Shown here piece after piece: positions 16,714 to 24,284 of a stretch of 64,000 nucleotides of DNA. Position 1 is the first letter of the stretch, and the number at the start of each line of letters is the position of its first letter. The translations under genes and the position numbers were made by a program. The DNA comes from Paenibacillus aquistagni (lineage in GTDB: Bacteria; Bacillota; Bacilli; Paenibacillales; Paenibacillaceae), in NCBI RefSeq assembly GCF_900177815.1, contig NZ_FXAZ01000006.1, positions 186,001 to 250,000 of the forward strand, given 5' to 3'. The notes beneath the pieces were generated by a model, which worked only from the letters and a program-made list of their open reading frames with translations, did no database searches and was not told where the DNA came from.

Positions 16714-18408
16714 TTATTTATGATAATGAAGGGCTCCAATGCCTAGTTCAAGTGCTGCTTCGTGAATGGATTCACCTGTTGTGGGATGCGCAAAAATCGT
16801 ATGGATGACCTCTTCCTCTGTGATCCCGTTTTGGATGATGAGGGTAAGGGTGCTGATGAGGGCGGACGCCTCAGGACCGATGATGGACGCGCCAATGATG
16901 GTGCCAAGATCGTTATGCTTGATTAATTTAACGAAACCTTTGTCCTCTCTCATCGTCAACGCCTTCCCATTCGCTTGAAACGGAAACTTGCTGATCGTGA
17001 TCGGCAGGTTCTGCTGCAGCGCCTGCTGCTCTGTTAGGCCGACCGAAGCAATCTCGGGCGAGGTGAAAATAACATTTGGCACCATATCGTAGTGGATAGC
17101 AGCTGCCTTGCCTAAGATATGATCGATGGCGCTTGTGCCTTCATGAGAAGCCACGTGAGCGAGCTGGATCCGATTTGTGACATCGCCGATGGCATAGATA
17201 TGTGCGGCAGATGTCTGCAAATGCTCATTCACAGCTATGCCTTTTCCATTATCGTTAATAAGAATGCCTGCTTTGTCGATATCCAATCCTTTGAGGTTAG
17301 GCTCTCTTCCAATCGCGACCAGAACCTTTTCACTCGTCATGAACCGTTCTTGGTTCCCTTGCTCAAACACGATGACGGCATGGCCATCTTGATCTTGTTC
17401 GATTCGGGTTACCTTGGCGCCGGTATGAACATGGATGCCTCGTTCCTTCGCAATGGTGTTGATTTCCTCGGATACGTCTTCATCCACCATGGTCAGCAGT
17501 CGATCGCAATACTCGATGAGGTTGACCTTGATTCCAAAATTAGCGTATATAAAAGCAAATTCCATCCCGATGACGCCGCCGCCAATAATGGTGATGGAGG
17601 AGAAATTCTCCTTCTGCTGCAGGGCTGTCGTACTGTTCAGGACGAAATCATGCTCGATCCCCGGCAGATTCAAATTGGAAATGGTGGAGCCTGTTGCAAT
17701 CAGCGTATGGCTCGCCTGGATGGTGTATTCGTCCTTCCCTTGCTTGACGAGCACCTGCTTGTCGTCGATGAAGGAGGCGCTGCCACGGATCAAGCGCACT
17801 CCGTTTTTATCGAGAAGATAGTCGATCCCTGATACAAGCGTATCTTTGATCTTATCCTTTTGCTCCGTAACTTTAGCCATATCCATCTGAATGTTCTCAA
17901 TGGTAATGCCGAAGTCTGCTGCCTTTGTCGCGTTATGAAACACTTCTGATGAGCGAATCAGCGCTTTGGTGGGGATGCAGCCTACGTTGAGACAGGTACC
18001 GCCAAGCTGATCTTTTTCCACGATCACCGTCTTTAGGCCCTGCTTTGCCGCATAGATCGCGGCCACATAACCGCCAGGTCCTGCGCCAATGACGAGGACA
18101 TCAGCCTCGACCTGCTCCTTTTTACCTTGAAGCAGCCCTGCAAAATAGTCCAATTTCGGTTTGACAGGTGCTGTCTCGTCGGTGTCCATGTTAAGCAATA
18201 CCTGATTGATGATGACCTCATCGCCTTCTTCAACCATCAACTCCTTGATGATGCCGGCATATTTTGACTCGAAGGGGGTATTTCCCTTATTGGTTTCGAG
18301 TTGCAATAATTCTTGTCCGATCTCCACTTGATCTCCAGCAGTTACGTTAATTTTGCCGACTTTTGCCGTCTTCGCATGACCGGAGAGCTGTTCGAGCTTA
18401 ATATCCAA
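16714..18408 (-). CDS. lpdA: Dihydrolipoyl dehydrogenase with N-terminal lipoyl domain
   Basis: A 564-residue FAD disulfide oxidoreductase that reoxidises or reduces lipoyl groups with NAD(H). Residues 1-78 form a lipoyl domain with the modifiable Lys41 in LETNKGN. The FAD motif is VLVIGAGPGGYVAA (104-117); the redox pair is Cys139/Cys144 in GGTCLNVGCIPTKAL; the NAD motif is IIGGGVIGMEFA; the C-terminal active-site histidine is in AHPTTGESIHEA. The start is TTG, eight bases after AAAGGAGG. A fused lipoyl arm lets the enzyme carry its own dithiol substrate. No E1 or E2 genes accompany it; its partner is the AhpD-like gene upstream, which suggests peroxide or thiol defence instead of a 2-oxoacid dehydrogenase complex. 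A hairpin without T-tract lies between the two genes. Confidence 0.9.
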   Translation of the reverse strand: MDIKLEQLSGHAKTAKVGKINVTAGDQVEIGQELLQLETNKGNTPFESKYAGIIKELMVEEGDEVIINQVLLNMDTDETAPVKPKLDYFAGLLQGKKEQVEADVLVIGAGPGGYVAAIYAAKQGLKTVIVEKDQLGGTCLNVGCIPTKALIRSSEVFHNATKAADFGITIENIQMDMAKVTEQKDKIKDTLVSGIDYLLDKNGVRLIRGSASFIDDKQVLVKQGKDEYTIQASHTLIATGSTISNLNLPGIEHDFVLNSTTALQQKENFSSITIIGGGVIGMEFAFIYANFGIKVNLIEYCDRLLTMVDEDVSEEINTIAKERGIHVHTGAKVTRIEQDQDGHAVIVFEQGNQERFMTSEKVLVAIGREPNLKGLDIDKAGILINDNGKGIAVNEHLQTSAAHIYAIGDVTNRIQLAHVASHEGTSAIDHILGKAAAIHYDMVPNVIFTSPEIASVGLTEQQALQQNLPITISKFPFQANGKALTMREDKGFVKLIKHNDLGTIIGASIIGPEASALISTLTLIIQNGITEEEVIHTIFAHPTTGESIHEAALELGIGALHYHK

Positions 18409-18505
18409 CGGAGCTGCCTCCTTTGCTCACTCAAGATGTCAATAGAGAGAACTGCTGGATCAAGCAGCTCTCTCTCGTTTTCTATGAAGCTGCTCAAGCA
18501 GCGGT

Positions 18506-18859
18506 TTACTTGAAGTCTTGTTCAAATTCGTCAATGGAATCCTTCAGCAGGGTGACGGAGTAGGCCATGCTTGGACCACCGCCGAACGCTACCGCTACCA
18601 TCGCGGATTCGTTAATCTCCGCTCTTGTGGCTCCAGCTTCGAGCGCCTTGTATACATGGAAGACGATGCAGTATTCGCAGCGATTGTAGATGGCGACAGC
18701 AACGCTAATCAGCTCTTTCGTCTTGGTGTCGACCGCTCCCTCCGCATAGTTCGTTCCCAGCAAATTCATAAATGCGTTTACGTGCTCGCCATTGGTCTGG
18801 GATAGGGCAGACAATCCATTTGTGAAATCCTGCAGCATTTGTCTAACATCTTTTTTCAT
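18506..18859 (-). CDS. AhpD-like carboxymuconolactone decarboxylase-family protein
   Basis: A 117-residue all-alpha protein of the AhpD/CMD superfamily. The catalytic pattern E-x11-C-x2-C-x3-H is complete: Glu49, Cys61, Cys64 and His68 in RCEYCIVFH. In Mycobacterium, AhpD reduces peroxides or AhpC and is recharged through a lipoylated protein and Lpd. The next gene in the operon is a lipoyl-domain Lpd, so the same electron route is inferred here. GAGGAG precedes the ATG. A palindrome covers its promoter (18914-18944), between this gene and the MarR regulator. Confidence 0.85.
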   Translation of the reverse strand: MKKDVRQMLQDFTNGLSALSQTNGEHVNAFMNLLGTNYAEGAVDTKTKELISVAVAIYNRCEYCIVFHVYKALEAGATRAEINESAMVAVAFGGGPSMAYSVTLLKDSIDEFEQDFK

Positions 18860-18913
18860 GTTTATCGCTCCTCAATAAGTAGTGAAAATAATCACAAAAT
18901 AAGGGAAAGAAAA

Positions 18914-18944
18914 ACTTTACACTGCAATAGTTGCTATGTAAAGT
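18914..18944 (-). promoter_or_regulatory. Promoter embedded in a 31-bp palindrome upstream of the AhpD-like gene
   Basis: ACTTTACA (18914-18921) and TGTAAAGT (18937-18944) are perfect inverted arms; inside them GCAA-TAG-TTGC continues the symmetry, with 12 of 15 base pairs matching about position 18929. On the minus strand the same bases form TTTACA, a 17-base spacer and TAAAGT, so one half-site is the -35 and the other the -10. This fits a dimeric MarR repressor that blocks polymerase. Confidence 0.65.
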
Positions 18945-18985
18945 ATTTGAGTTTAAGGTATCATATCGAATGAACGATGTCAAAT

Positions 18986-19420
18986 TCAGTCGTTCTTTTT
19001 GGCCACGTTTTGAACCATGCTTTGGAGGACTTCTTTGAAGATAGACAGCTTTTCTTGTGAAATCTGTTGAATCGCTTCATGATGGAAGGCTTGGCCGAGG
19101 GGAAGCAATTCTTCGCGCAGCGCTTCACCTTGCGGCGTCAGGCGGACGCGAATGATTCGTCTGTCTTTTGCATCTCTTGTTCTTATGCATAGATTTTCTT
19201 TTTCCATCCGATCCATGAGTCTTGCAATAGAGGATTCTTGAACATTCATTTTGAGAGAGAGATCCTTCTGAATCATCCCATCTTCGGCGCCGATGAAGTA
19301 AAGGGCCATCCACTGCACGCGTGTCGTCCCGCTCTTCTCTAATCGATTGTTGAACGCATCGACTATTTTCTTGGAGGCCGTATTGGTGATGAAGCAGATG
19401 CAGTCGTTCAGATCAAACAT
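18986..19420 (-). CDS. MarR-family regulator, possibly thiol-based
   Basis: About 144 residues with the MarR winged helix (MIQKDLSLKMNVQESSIARLMDRMEKENLCIRTRDAKDRRIIRVRLTPQG). The N-terminus MFDLNDCICFITNTASKK has Cys7 and Cys9 where OhrR-type regulators place the peroxide-sensing cysteine (..CFALY..), so oxidant sensing is plausible. The frame opens upstream, but AAAGGAG stands before the ATG at 19420. A TATAAT on the minus strand (19465-19460) is a likely -10. It is followed on the same strand by the AhpD-like and lpd genes, with the palindromic promoter between, so it probably controls them. Confidence 0.85.
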   Translation of the reverse strand: MFDLNDCICFITNTASKKIVDAFNNRLEKSGTTRVQWMALYFIGAEDGMIQKDLSLKMNVQESSIARLMDRMEKENLCIRTRDAKDRRIIRVRLTPQGEALREELLPLGQAFHHEAIQQISQEKLSIFKEVLQSMVQNVAKKND

Positions 19421-19629
19421 AAAATTCTCCTTTCGCCGTACAGTTGGTGTCAAACATGAATTATACCATAGGAATCCCGGAAAGCATTCATGGATGATGA
19501 AGCTTGGAAGAGGAGCGGATGCTACGAGCTCCATGTTCGACAGGTTAAAGGCTCAGCTCATATGAAGAAAATGCCTGCTTTTTCCTCCAGGAATAAATTC
19601 ACCTGAATCAGTTCATATCCTGCGGTATA

Positions 19630-19824
19630 ATGAGAAGCAGATCTCCTACTCGTATCGGATATGCTTTCGCTGAGACTGACCATGGGACCGTCTCGCTGCT
19701 TGAAGCGGCCATGGCATATGCAGGAGCCACAACGGTGTATTGCCAGCTGGTCGAAGCGCTGGGGCTGAAGGTCGCATGGGATGCGGATGCGAAGCAGCGT
19801 GTAATTGCGATTCAAGGAGATTGA
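19630..19824 (+). pseudogene. Possible remnant of a copper-amine-oxidase N-terminal domain
   Basis: A 64-codon frame ending QLVEALGLKVAWDADAKQRV-IAIQGD, which matches the end of the copper-amine-oxidase N-terminal (stalk-like) repeat common in Paenibacillus secreted proteins. The part before it (ATTVYCQ) looks like a damaged version of the usual TYVPVRQ. There is no signal peptide or good ribosome-binding site. Probably a leftover; a small real gene cannot be excluded. Confidence 0.4.
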
Positions 19825-19859
19825 GCGATGGCTTTTTTTAGAACCAAGGAGATGACAGC

Positions 19860-20429
19860 ATGTTAGACAAAAGCATACCTTATTATCGCATTCTGCTAAA
19901 GCGCAAGCCGGGAACGGACATTCCTTATGCAGCGCTGCCGGAAGGCTATACATTCGTTCGTTATGAACCGGGAGATGAAGAAGCGTGGGCAGGCATTGAG
20001 ACGTCCGTGCAGGAGTTCGAGCAAGAAGAAGATGCGCTGGCTTATATAAAAGAGCATTATGCACCATTTACTGAGGAGCTTAAGCGCCGCATGCTCTTTG
20101 TGCAGGATGAATCGGGGAGCAAGGTCGCGACCTTCACGGCTTGGTGGAATTATACGGGGGAACGCAGATATCCGTTTATGCATTGGGTGGCGGTAAAGCC
20201 TGAGGCGCAGGGAAAAGGAATCGGCAAAGCGCTTATTGCGCATGGCGTACAGCATATGATCCATGTCGAAGGGGATGTGGCGATGTATATCCCCACGCAG
20301 ACGTGGAGCCATAAAGCGATTCGCCTGTACCGCTGGGCTGGCTTCGACTTTGTCGTCGATGAGCCGAAGCCCGGAGGCTTTGAGAATCAGACGGAGCAAG
20401 GAATTGAGATTATACGAGGACTGCTTTAA
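19860..20429 (+). CDS. GNAT-family N-acetyltransferase
   Basis: A 189-residue acetyltransferase. The acetyl-CoA-binding motif A appears as WVAVKPEAQGKGIGKALIAHGVQHM near residues 109-133, and motif B as HKAIRLYRWAGFDFVVDEP. AAGGAG precedes the ATG at 19860. The substrate cannot be predicted. It stands alone, with a strong terminator after it. Confidence 0.85.
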   Translation: MLDKSIPYYRILLKRKPGTDIPYAALPEGYTFVRYEPGDEEAWAGIETSVQEFEQEEDALAYIKEHYAPFTEELKRRMLFVQDESGSKVATFTAWWNYTGERRYPFMHWVAVKPEAQGKGIGKALIAHGVQHMIHVEGDVAMYIPTQTWSHKAIRLYRWAGFDFVVDEPKPGGFENQTEQGIEIIRGLL

Positions 20430-20505
20430 TCGTGCGGGCGGCCACATATTCAGCACAGATACGATGGTCTGTTTTGTTACATATCATATAGGCAATGTTG
20501 AACCT

Positions 20506-20543
20506 AAGGCTGCATATGAAGTGATCCGTATGCAGCCTTTTTC
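20506..20543. terminator. Rho-independent terminator between convergent genes
   Basis: AAGGCTGCATA (20506-20516) pairs with TATGCAGCCTT (20529-20539), followed by T residues to 20542. It ends the GNAT gene, and could serve the convergent gene too. Confidence 0.8.
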
Positions 20544-20586
20544 CTATAATAAAAATCGAGATATTTTTGCTATGTCGGATGAAGAT

Positions 20587-21456
20587 TTATAGCGGTTGAT
20601 CATATTCGAAGTCAACGTGATGGCTGTCAAAATAAATCAGGTCTCTATCGCTGAATTGCCAAATGGCCTGAAGATGAGTAGGCTGCTTGATGCCATTGGT
20701 TTGCTCATAATCGTCGAATCTAACCAGCCAAGGAACCTGTTGGTACTCCCCGTCTGTAGAGATGAGTGCACGATCCTCTGTTGTGAAGGAGAGCAGCTTG
20801 CCGACGGCATCAAATGCAAATACGCCACTAGCAGAGCATCCATCGTGAGTTATCGTTGCCTTTGCATGGGTATCATCGATCGACTCCCATACGATATACG
20901 GCTGCAAAGCCGCGCTCGGGATCATCAAGGACTCGGCTAGGAATGTAACCAGGGCAGCCTGATCCATCTCATCACCAGTTTGATGAAAGAGGGTAAACCC
21001 CTTTGCCAATACGCCTTTCATGCTCCCGCTGCCATGAATGTAAGTGTCTAAGCCTTGAAAAGGAATTCCGTACATGGCGGTGTCGATGAAGGCGAGTCTC
21101 ACAGGCTCTTGTACGAAGTTGAATTGGGTGTAATCAATGGAGATGGCGGGTTTGTCTGGCGACAGGATAAAATCCACCTTTTTAAAGGCGGCTTTCATGT
21201 AAGACATCTTAGGCTGTCCTAAGTAGCCGCTGTAATGAAAAAAGCGACGAACAGGAGCTGGGAGCGCTTCAATATCCTCTGCCGCGAATTGGTCTTGTGA
21301 GATGGAGCTGCGATCCATCTGCGCTTGGACCGTTCGTTCGAATTCATGGCGGGTTTTAGAGTAAGGAAGCTGAAAAAAGACAGCAGCCCCCAAGACGATA
21401 ACGGCAATAATGCCAAGTGTAGTCCACAATATAAGCTTACTCCTTCTCTGTTTCAT
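20587..21456 (-). CDS. Membrane-anchored DUF6544-like protein
   Basis: A 289-residue protein with one N-terminal transmembrane segment (LILWTTLGIIAVIVLGAAVFF). The body has EDIEALPAPVRRFFHYSGYLGQPKMSYMKAAFKK and later FTTEDRAL...PWLVRFDDYEQTNGIKQPTHLQAIW, which I associate with DUF6544 (function unknown); the family label is by memory. Its start lies inside the end of the MarR gene (20-base overlap), so the two are co-translated. The MarR protein and twin operators upstream suggest it is induced by a small ligand or stress. Confidence 0.65.
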   Translation of the reverse strand: MKQRRSKLILWTTLGIIAVIVLGAAVFFQLPYSKTRHEFERTVQAQMDRSSISQDQFAAEDIEALPAPVRRFFHYSGYLGQPKMSYMKAAFKKVDFILSPDKPAISIDYTQFNFVQEPVRLAFIDTAMYGIPFQGLDTYIHGSGSMKGVLAKGFTLFHQTGDEMDQAALVTFLAESLMIPSAALQPYIVWESIDDTHAKATITHDGCSASGVFAFDAVGKLLSFTTEDRALISTDGEYQQVPWLVRFDDYEQTNGIKQPTHLQAIWQFSDRDLIYFDSHHVDFEYDQPL

Positions 21457-21901
21457 GTTGTCGTGACTCCATGAGGTTGATGTTCTCCGCTAACTGCATG
21501 ATTCCCTTGTATAAAGCGTCAGTACGCTCCTCGCTGAAGCCTTCGAATAAATGCTTCATAAATTGTCCCTCTTTTTCTGCTCTCGTTTGGAAGTAGACCG
21601 CGCATTTGGGAGTTAGATGAATTCGAAATATTCTTGCGTCATGCTCATCTTTCATCAACGACACAAATCCTCGTTTTTCAAGCGCGACGGCCATCTTCTT
21701 TACATTCTGGCGGGAGTAGCCAATCAATTCCGCCACCTCGCTAATGGTCGGTGATGCGTGCTCTGATTTGAATATGACAGCAATAAACAACCACTGCTTC
21801 AAGGTTATATGCTCGTCGAGCTTGTCGCCAAGAGCCTGCAATCGATTGGCCAAGGCAAGAACTCCGCCAAAGATATAAGCTTGCTTGTCCATCTGATTCA
21901 A
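21437..21901 (-). CDS. MarR-family regulator of the DUF6544-like gene
   Basis: A 154-residue protein with a MarR winged helix (SPTISEVAELIGYSRQNVKKMAVALEKRGFVSLMKDEHDARIFRIHLTPK). No N-terminal cysteine is present, unlike the MarR at 18986, so a different signal is likely. It is the first gene of a two-gene operon and overlaps the next gene by 20 bases. AAGGAGG precedes the ATG. Its promoter carries two matching dyads, consistent with autorepression. Confidence 0.87.
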   Translation of the reverse strand: MNQMDKQAYIFGGVLALANRLQALGDKLDEHITLKQWLFIAVIFKSEHASPTISEVAELIGYSRQNVKKMAVALEKRGFVSLMKDEHDARIFRIHLTPKCAVYFQTRAEKEGQFMKHLFEGFSEERTDALYKGIMQLAENINLMESRQHETEKE

Positions 21902-21930
21902 TCTTGTACACCTCCTTTGAAAAGAAAAAA

Positions 21931-21977
21931 GGTAACTGGTTACTTTTAATGATAGGCAACCAGTTACCTGTTGTCAA
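21931..21977 (-). promoter_or_regulatory. MarR operon promoter with two tandem dyad operators
   Basis: On the minus strand TTGACA (21977-21972), 17 bases, TATCAT (21954-21949). Dyad one is GTAAC-TG-GTTAC (21932-21943) downstream of the -10; dyad two is GCAAC-CA-GTTAC (21956-21967) in the spacer. They are 24 bases apart, so on nearly the same face of the helix. Confidence 0.7.
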
Positions 21978-22008
21978 TGCTCGTAAATGTTTAGTTGGAT
22001 CGCAGCTA

Positions 22009-23208
22009 TTAATACACTTCGACAACGAATTCCGCCCAGCTCGTGCTGGAAGGACCATGCTCTGTCGTAGGGATGTAATGAGGACTGTATACCGTAATTA
22101 AATAATAGCCTTTGTCTTGAATGTTTAATGTCCCTTTGAAGGCTTGGTCTTTAATTGGCACCTTCACTTGATTGATTTCATCGAAAAAGTCAAAGGAATT
22201 TGCTGCTTTTTCATTGTACTGCTGGATCGAGAATGTAAGCTGATCAAACTTATCGTTTTTGGCAAGAATTCGACCGCTTGCTTCGATTGCCTTTCCTTGA
22301 GGGATGCGAACATAACCAGTCGCAGGCTTATCGAAGGCAATATAGTTTTTGCCCTCTTCGAAGATTCGGACAGGGGTCGTGCTGTCGTCTGCGACCTTCC
22401 GGAATGCCGTTAGATACTGATCTCCAACGGAGACCGCGGTTAGCATCAGAGGGTTTGGCCCAGGGCGAAGATCAAGGGTAAACTGCATTCGATTGTAGAT
22501 CCGACCATCAAGGGAAATGTCTTTTTGCACGATGCTGGCACCGTCATTGCCGCCGCTCCACGCACCGCCATCCAGAGGAGTCATAATCTGTGGCGTATAC
22601 AGATCCTTTTGATAAAGCACGGTGAAGGTTGTGTTTTCTTTCTCGGTGTCCCACTTCGGCTGCAGCACCTCAATGACTTTATTGCTCCACTTCAGGCTAA
22701 CCTGCTGATTGGCCGTCTCAGGTGAGATGCCGAGGTACGTCAGCGCACGGATAGGAACATAGGTTACTCCGCTAGTAATGAAAGGCTGTGGGATCTTAAC
22801 ATCTTGGATCGCATGGCCGTCTGCGCTGTACACCTTATCAGAGCCTACTTGAAAGATTAGCTCTTGAAAGGGAGGACGAAGTTCGCTGTCCATGACCATC
22901 TTGACCTGCTTGGAAGCGGGAATCCATGTAACAGACTTTGCAGCGCCCGTAGCCCGCAGCGTACGAAGCGGAACATAGACACGGCCTTCTTTTAGAATAG
23001 GCTTATCCAAGGACTTGGCTTGCCCATCAAGCTTGGCCTGTCCATTGTTCAAATTAACGGTAAGCTCATGGGGAACCCGATACATCTTGGCGATATCCTG
23101 ATTCGTTGATGGTGTATGGGCTTCAGGAGCTGCTTGCGCAGCAAAAGCACTGGTTCCGATGCCAAAGGCCAGCAAAGACGCCATCAGCATTGCCATACTT
23201 TTCTTCAT
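22009..23208 (-). CDS. Secreted copper-amine-oxidase N-terminal domain protein
   Basis: A 399-residue protein with a clear signal peptide (MKKSMAMLMASLLAFGIGTSAFA, cleavage near residue 26). Two stalk-like domains follow, at about residues 45-105 (EGRVYVPLRTLRATGAAKSVTWIPASKQVKM) and 110-185 (SGVTYVPIRALTYLGI). The C-terminal half (190-399) is beta-rich and unrecognised. Such proteins are common in Paenibacillus and are thought to act at the cell surface; no copper-site residues or enzyme activity are implied. It is divergent from the ArsR-DUF2087 regulator. Confidence 0.8.
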   Translation of the reverse strand: MKKSMAMLMASLLAFGIGTSAFAAQAAPEAHTPSTNQDIAKMYRVPHELTVNLNNGQAKLDGQAKSLDKPILKEGRVYVPLRTLRATGAAKSVTWIPASKQVKMVMDSELRPPFQELIFQVGSDKVYSADGHAIQDVKIPQPFITSGVTYVPIRALTYLGISPETANQQVSLKWSNKVIEVLQPKWDTEKENTTFTVLYQKDLYTPQIMTPLDGGAWSGGNDGASIVQKDISLDGRIYNRMQFTLDLRPGPNPLMLTAVSVGDQYLTAFRKVADDSTTPVRIFEEGKNYIAFDKPATGYVRIPQGKAIEASGRILAKNDKFDQLTFSIQQYNEKAANSFDFFDEINQVKVPIKDQAFKGTLNIQDKGYYLITVYSPHYIPTTEHGPSSTSWAEFVVEVY

Positions 23209-23286
23209 GTAATCGTCTCCTTAAAATCTAATATTTACCTACATGATAGTTAGACGTCCATTTTTTTAAATGGTTGCAGGATAGGA

Positions 23287-23341
23287 TTTACAATTGGCTG
23301 CACTTCGTGTATGATCTATTTTAACAAATATCTAATTAGAT
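23287..23341 (+). promoter_or_regulatory. Promoter and palindromic site of the ArsR-DUF2087 gene
   Basis: TTTACA (23287-23292), 17 bases, TATGAT (23310-23315). Fifteen bases further is ATCTAATTAGAT (23330-23341), a perfect 12-base palindrome and likely operator. A matching half, ATCTAATA, occurs at about 23227 beside the divergent gene. Confidence 0.6.
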
Positions 23342-23369
23342 GATTATCAAATTTATTAGGGGACAGGGT

Positions 23370-23984
23370 GTGAATGGGATGCAGCTGGATAAGGTCGTAC
23401 TGTATCATAAGGCGCTGGCAGACCCGACTCGGATTCGACTGCTGATTCTGCTGGCAGGCGGAGAATTGCATGGGCAGGCGCTGGCAGAGAAGCTGGGCGT
23501 GACACCTGCTACGGTAACCCATCATGCGGCTAAGCTTCGAGAAGCGAGTCTGATTGCAGAGCGCAGGGATAAGAATACCGTGTATTTTTCGTTGAATGAT
23601 TATTTTCTGAAGAACAATGCGCAAGCCGCGCTGAACTTAATCTATCGCCACGGACGCGAAGAAGGAGGGAACGAAGAGATGTCAGAAGAGAACAAGAAGT
23701 TCAAGGATTCGGTGATCCACAATTTCTTTACGGCAGACGGGAAGCTTAAGAGCATTCCGGCTCAGCTCAAGAAGAAGCTGGTTGTGCTGGAGCATATGGT
23801 GTCACAGCTCGCCTATGGAGAGCAATATCCAGAGAAGGAGCTTAATGCCTTTATTAAGCAGTATCACGAGGACTTTGCGACGATCAGGCGGGAATTTATT
23901 ATGCACCAGTTTATGTTCCGCGAAAAAAATGTGTATGAGCTTAATCCACAGGAGATGTGGGCGAAGTGGGAAGCACTAAAGTAA
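23370..23984 (+). CDS. ArsR-family regulator fused to DUF2087
   Basis: About 204 residues. The N-terminal winged helix (YHKALADPTRIRLLILLAGGELHGQALAEKLGVTPATVTHHAAKLREASLI) is ArsR-like but without metal-binding cysteines. The C-terminal part (about 125-204; GKLKSIPAQLKKKLVVLEHMV, YPEKELNAFIKQYHEDFATIRREFI, VYELNP) fits DUF2087. AGGGG lies seven bases before a GTG at 23370; ATG at 23379 is an alternative. The open frame extends to 23340, but that part holds the operator. Target genes are unknown; the divergent secreted protein gene is a candidate. Confidence 0.8.
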   Translation: MNGMQLDKVVLYHKALADPTRIRLLILLAGGELHGQALAEKLGVTPATVTHHAAKLREASLIAERRDKNTVYFSLNDYFLKNNAQAALNLIYRHGREEGGNEEMSEENKKFKDSVIHNFFTADGKLKSIPAQLKKKLVVLEHMVSQLAYGEQYPEKELNAFIKQYHEDFATIRREFIMHQFMFREKNVYELNPQEMWAKWEALK

Positions 23985-24124
23985 GGCTGAAGCGCTGCAT
24001 CAAGGCAAGCGGTGCACAGTATCGATTCAGATGAACCATCCTCCGACTGTTCTTGACTTGGGTTATCATGCGCGCAACTTGGAATAAAGGTCATGAACAT
24101 GATGCATCATCAGGTGGAGAAAGT

Positions 24125-24191
24125 TGACATGCCAAGATTAGCTATGTTATATAAAAGGTAGTGTTAGCACTCTTGTTGATAGAGTGCTAAT
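24125..24191 (+). promoter_or_regulatory. htpG promoter with CIRCE element
   Basis: TTGACA (24125-24130), 18 bases, TATATA (24149-24154). Directly after is TTAGCACTC-N9-GAGTGCTAA (24165-24191), a perfect CIRCE, the HrcA binding site. It should fall in the early transcribed region, so heat or protein stress that inactivates HrcA would release htpG. The 23985-24120 stretch before it holds no gene. Confidence 0.92.
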
Positions 24192-24284
24192 TGTGAAAGG
24201 CATAAGAAATGCATGTTGTTGTCGTGCAACCACGTGTTATGCGGCAGCTTAAGACCATTGATGGATTGGAAAGGGGAACAAAGC

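Noticed and set aside
16714-18408. Lpd as part of an acetoin or pyruvate dehydrogenase operon
   Set aside because: No E1 or E2 gene lies on either side; the operon partners are a MarR regulator and an AhpD-like protein.
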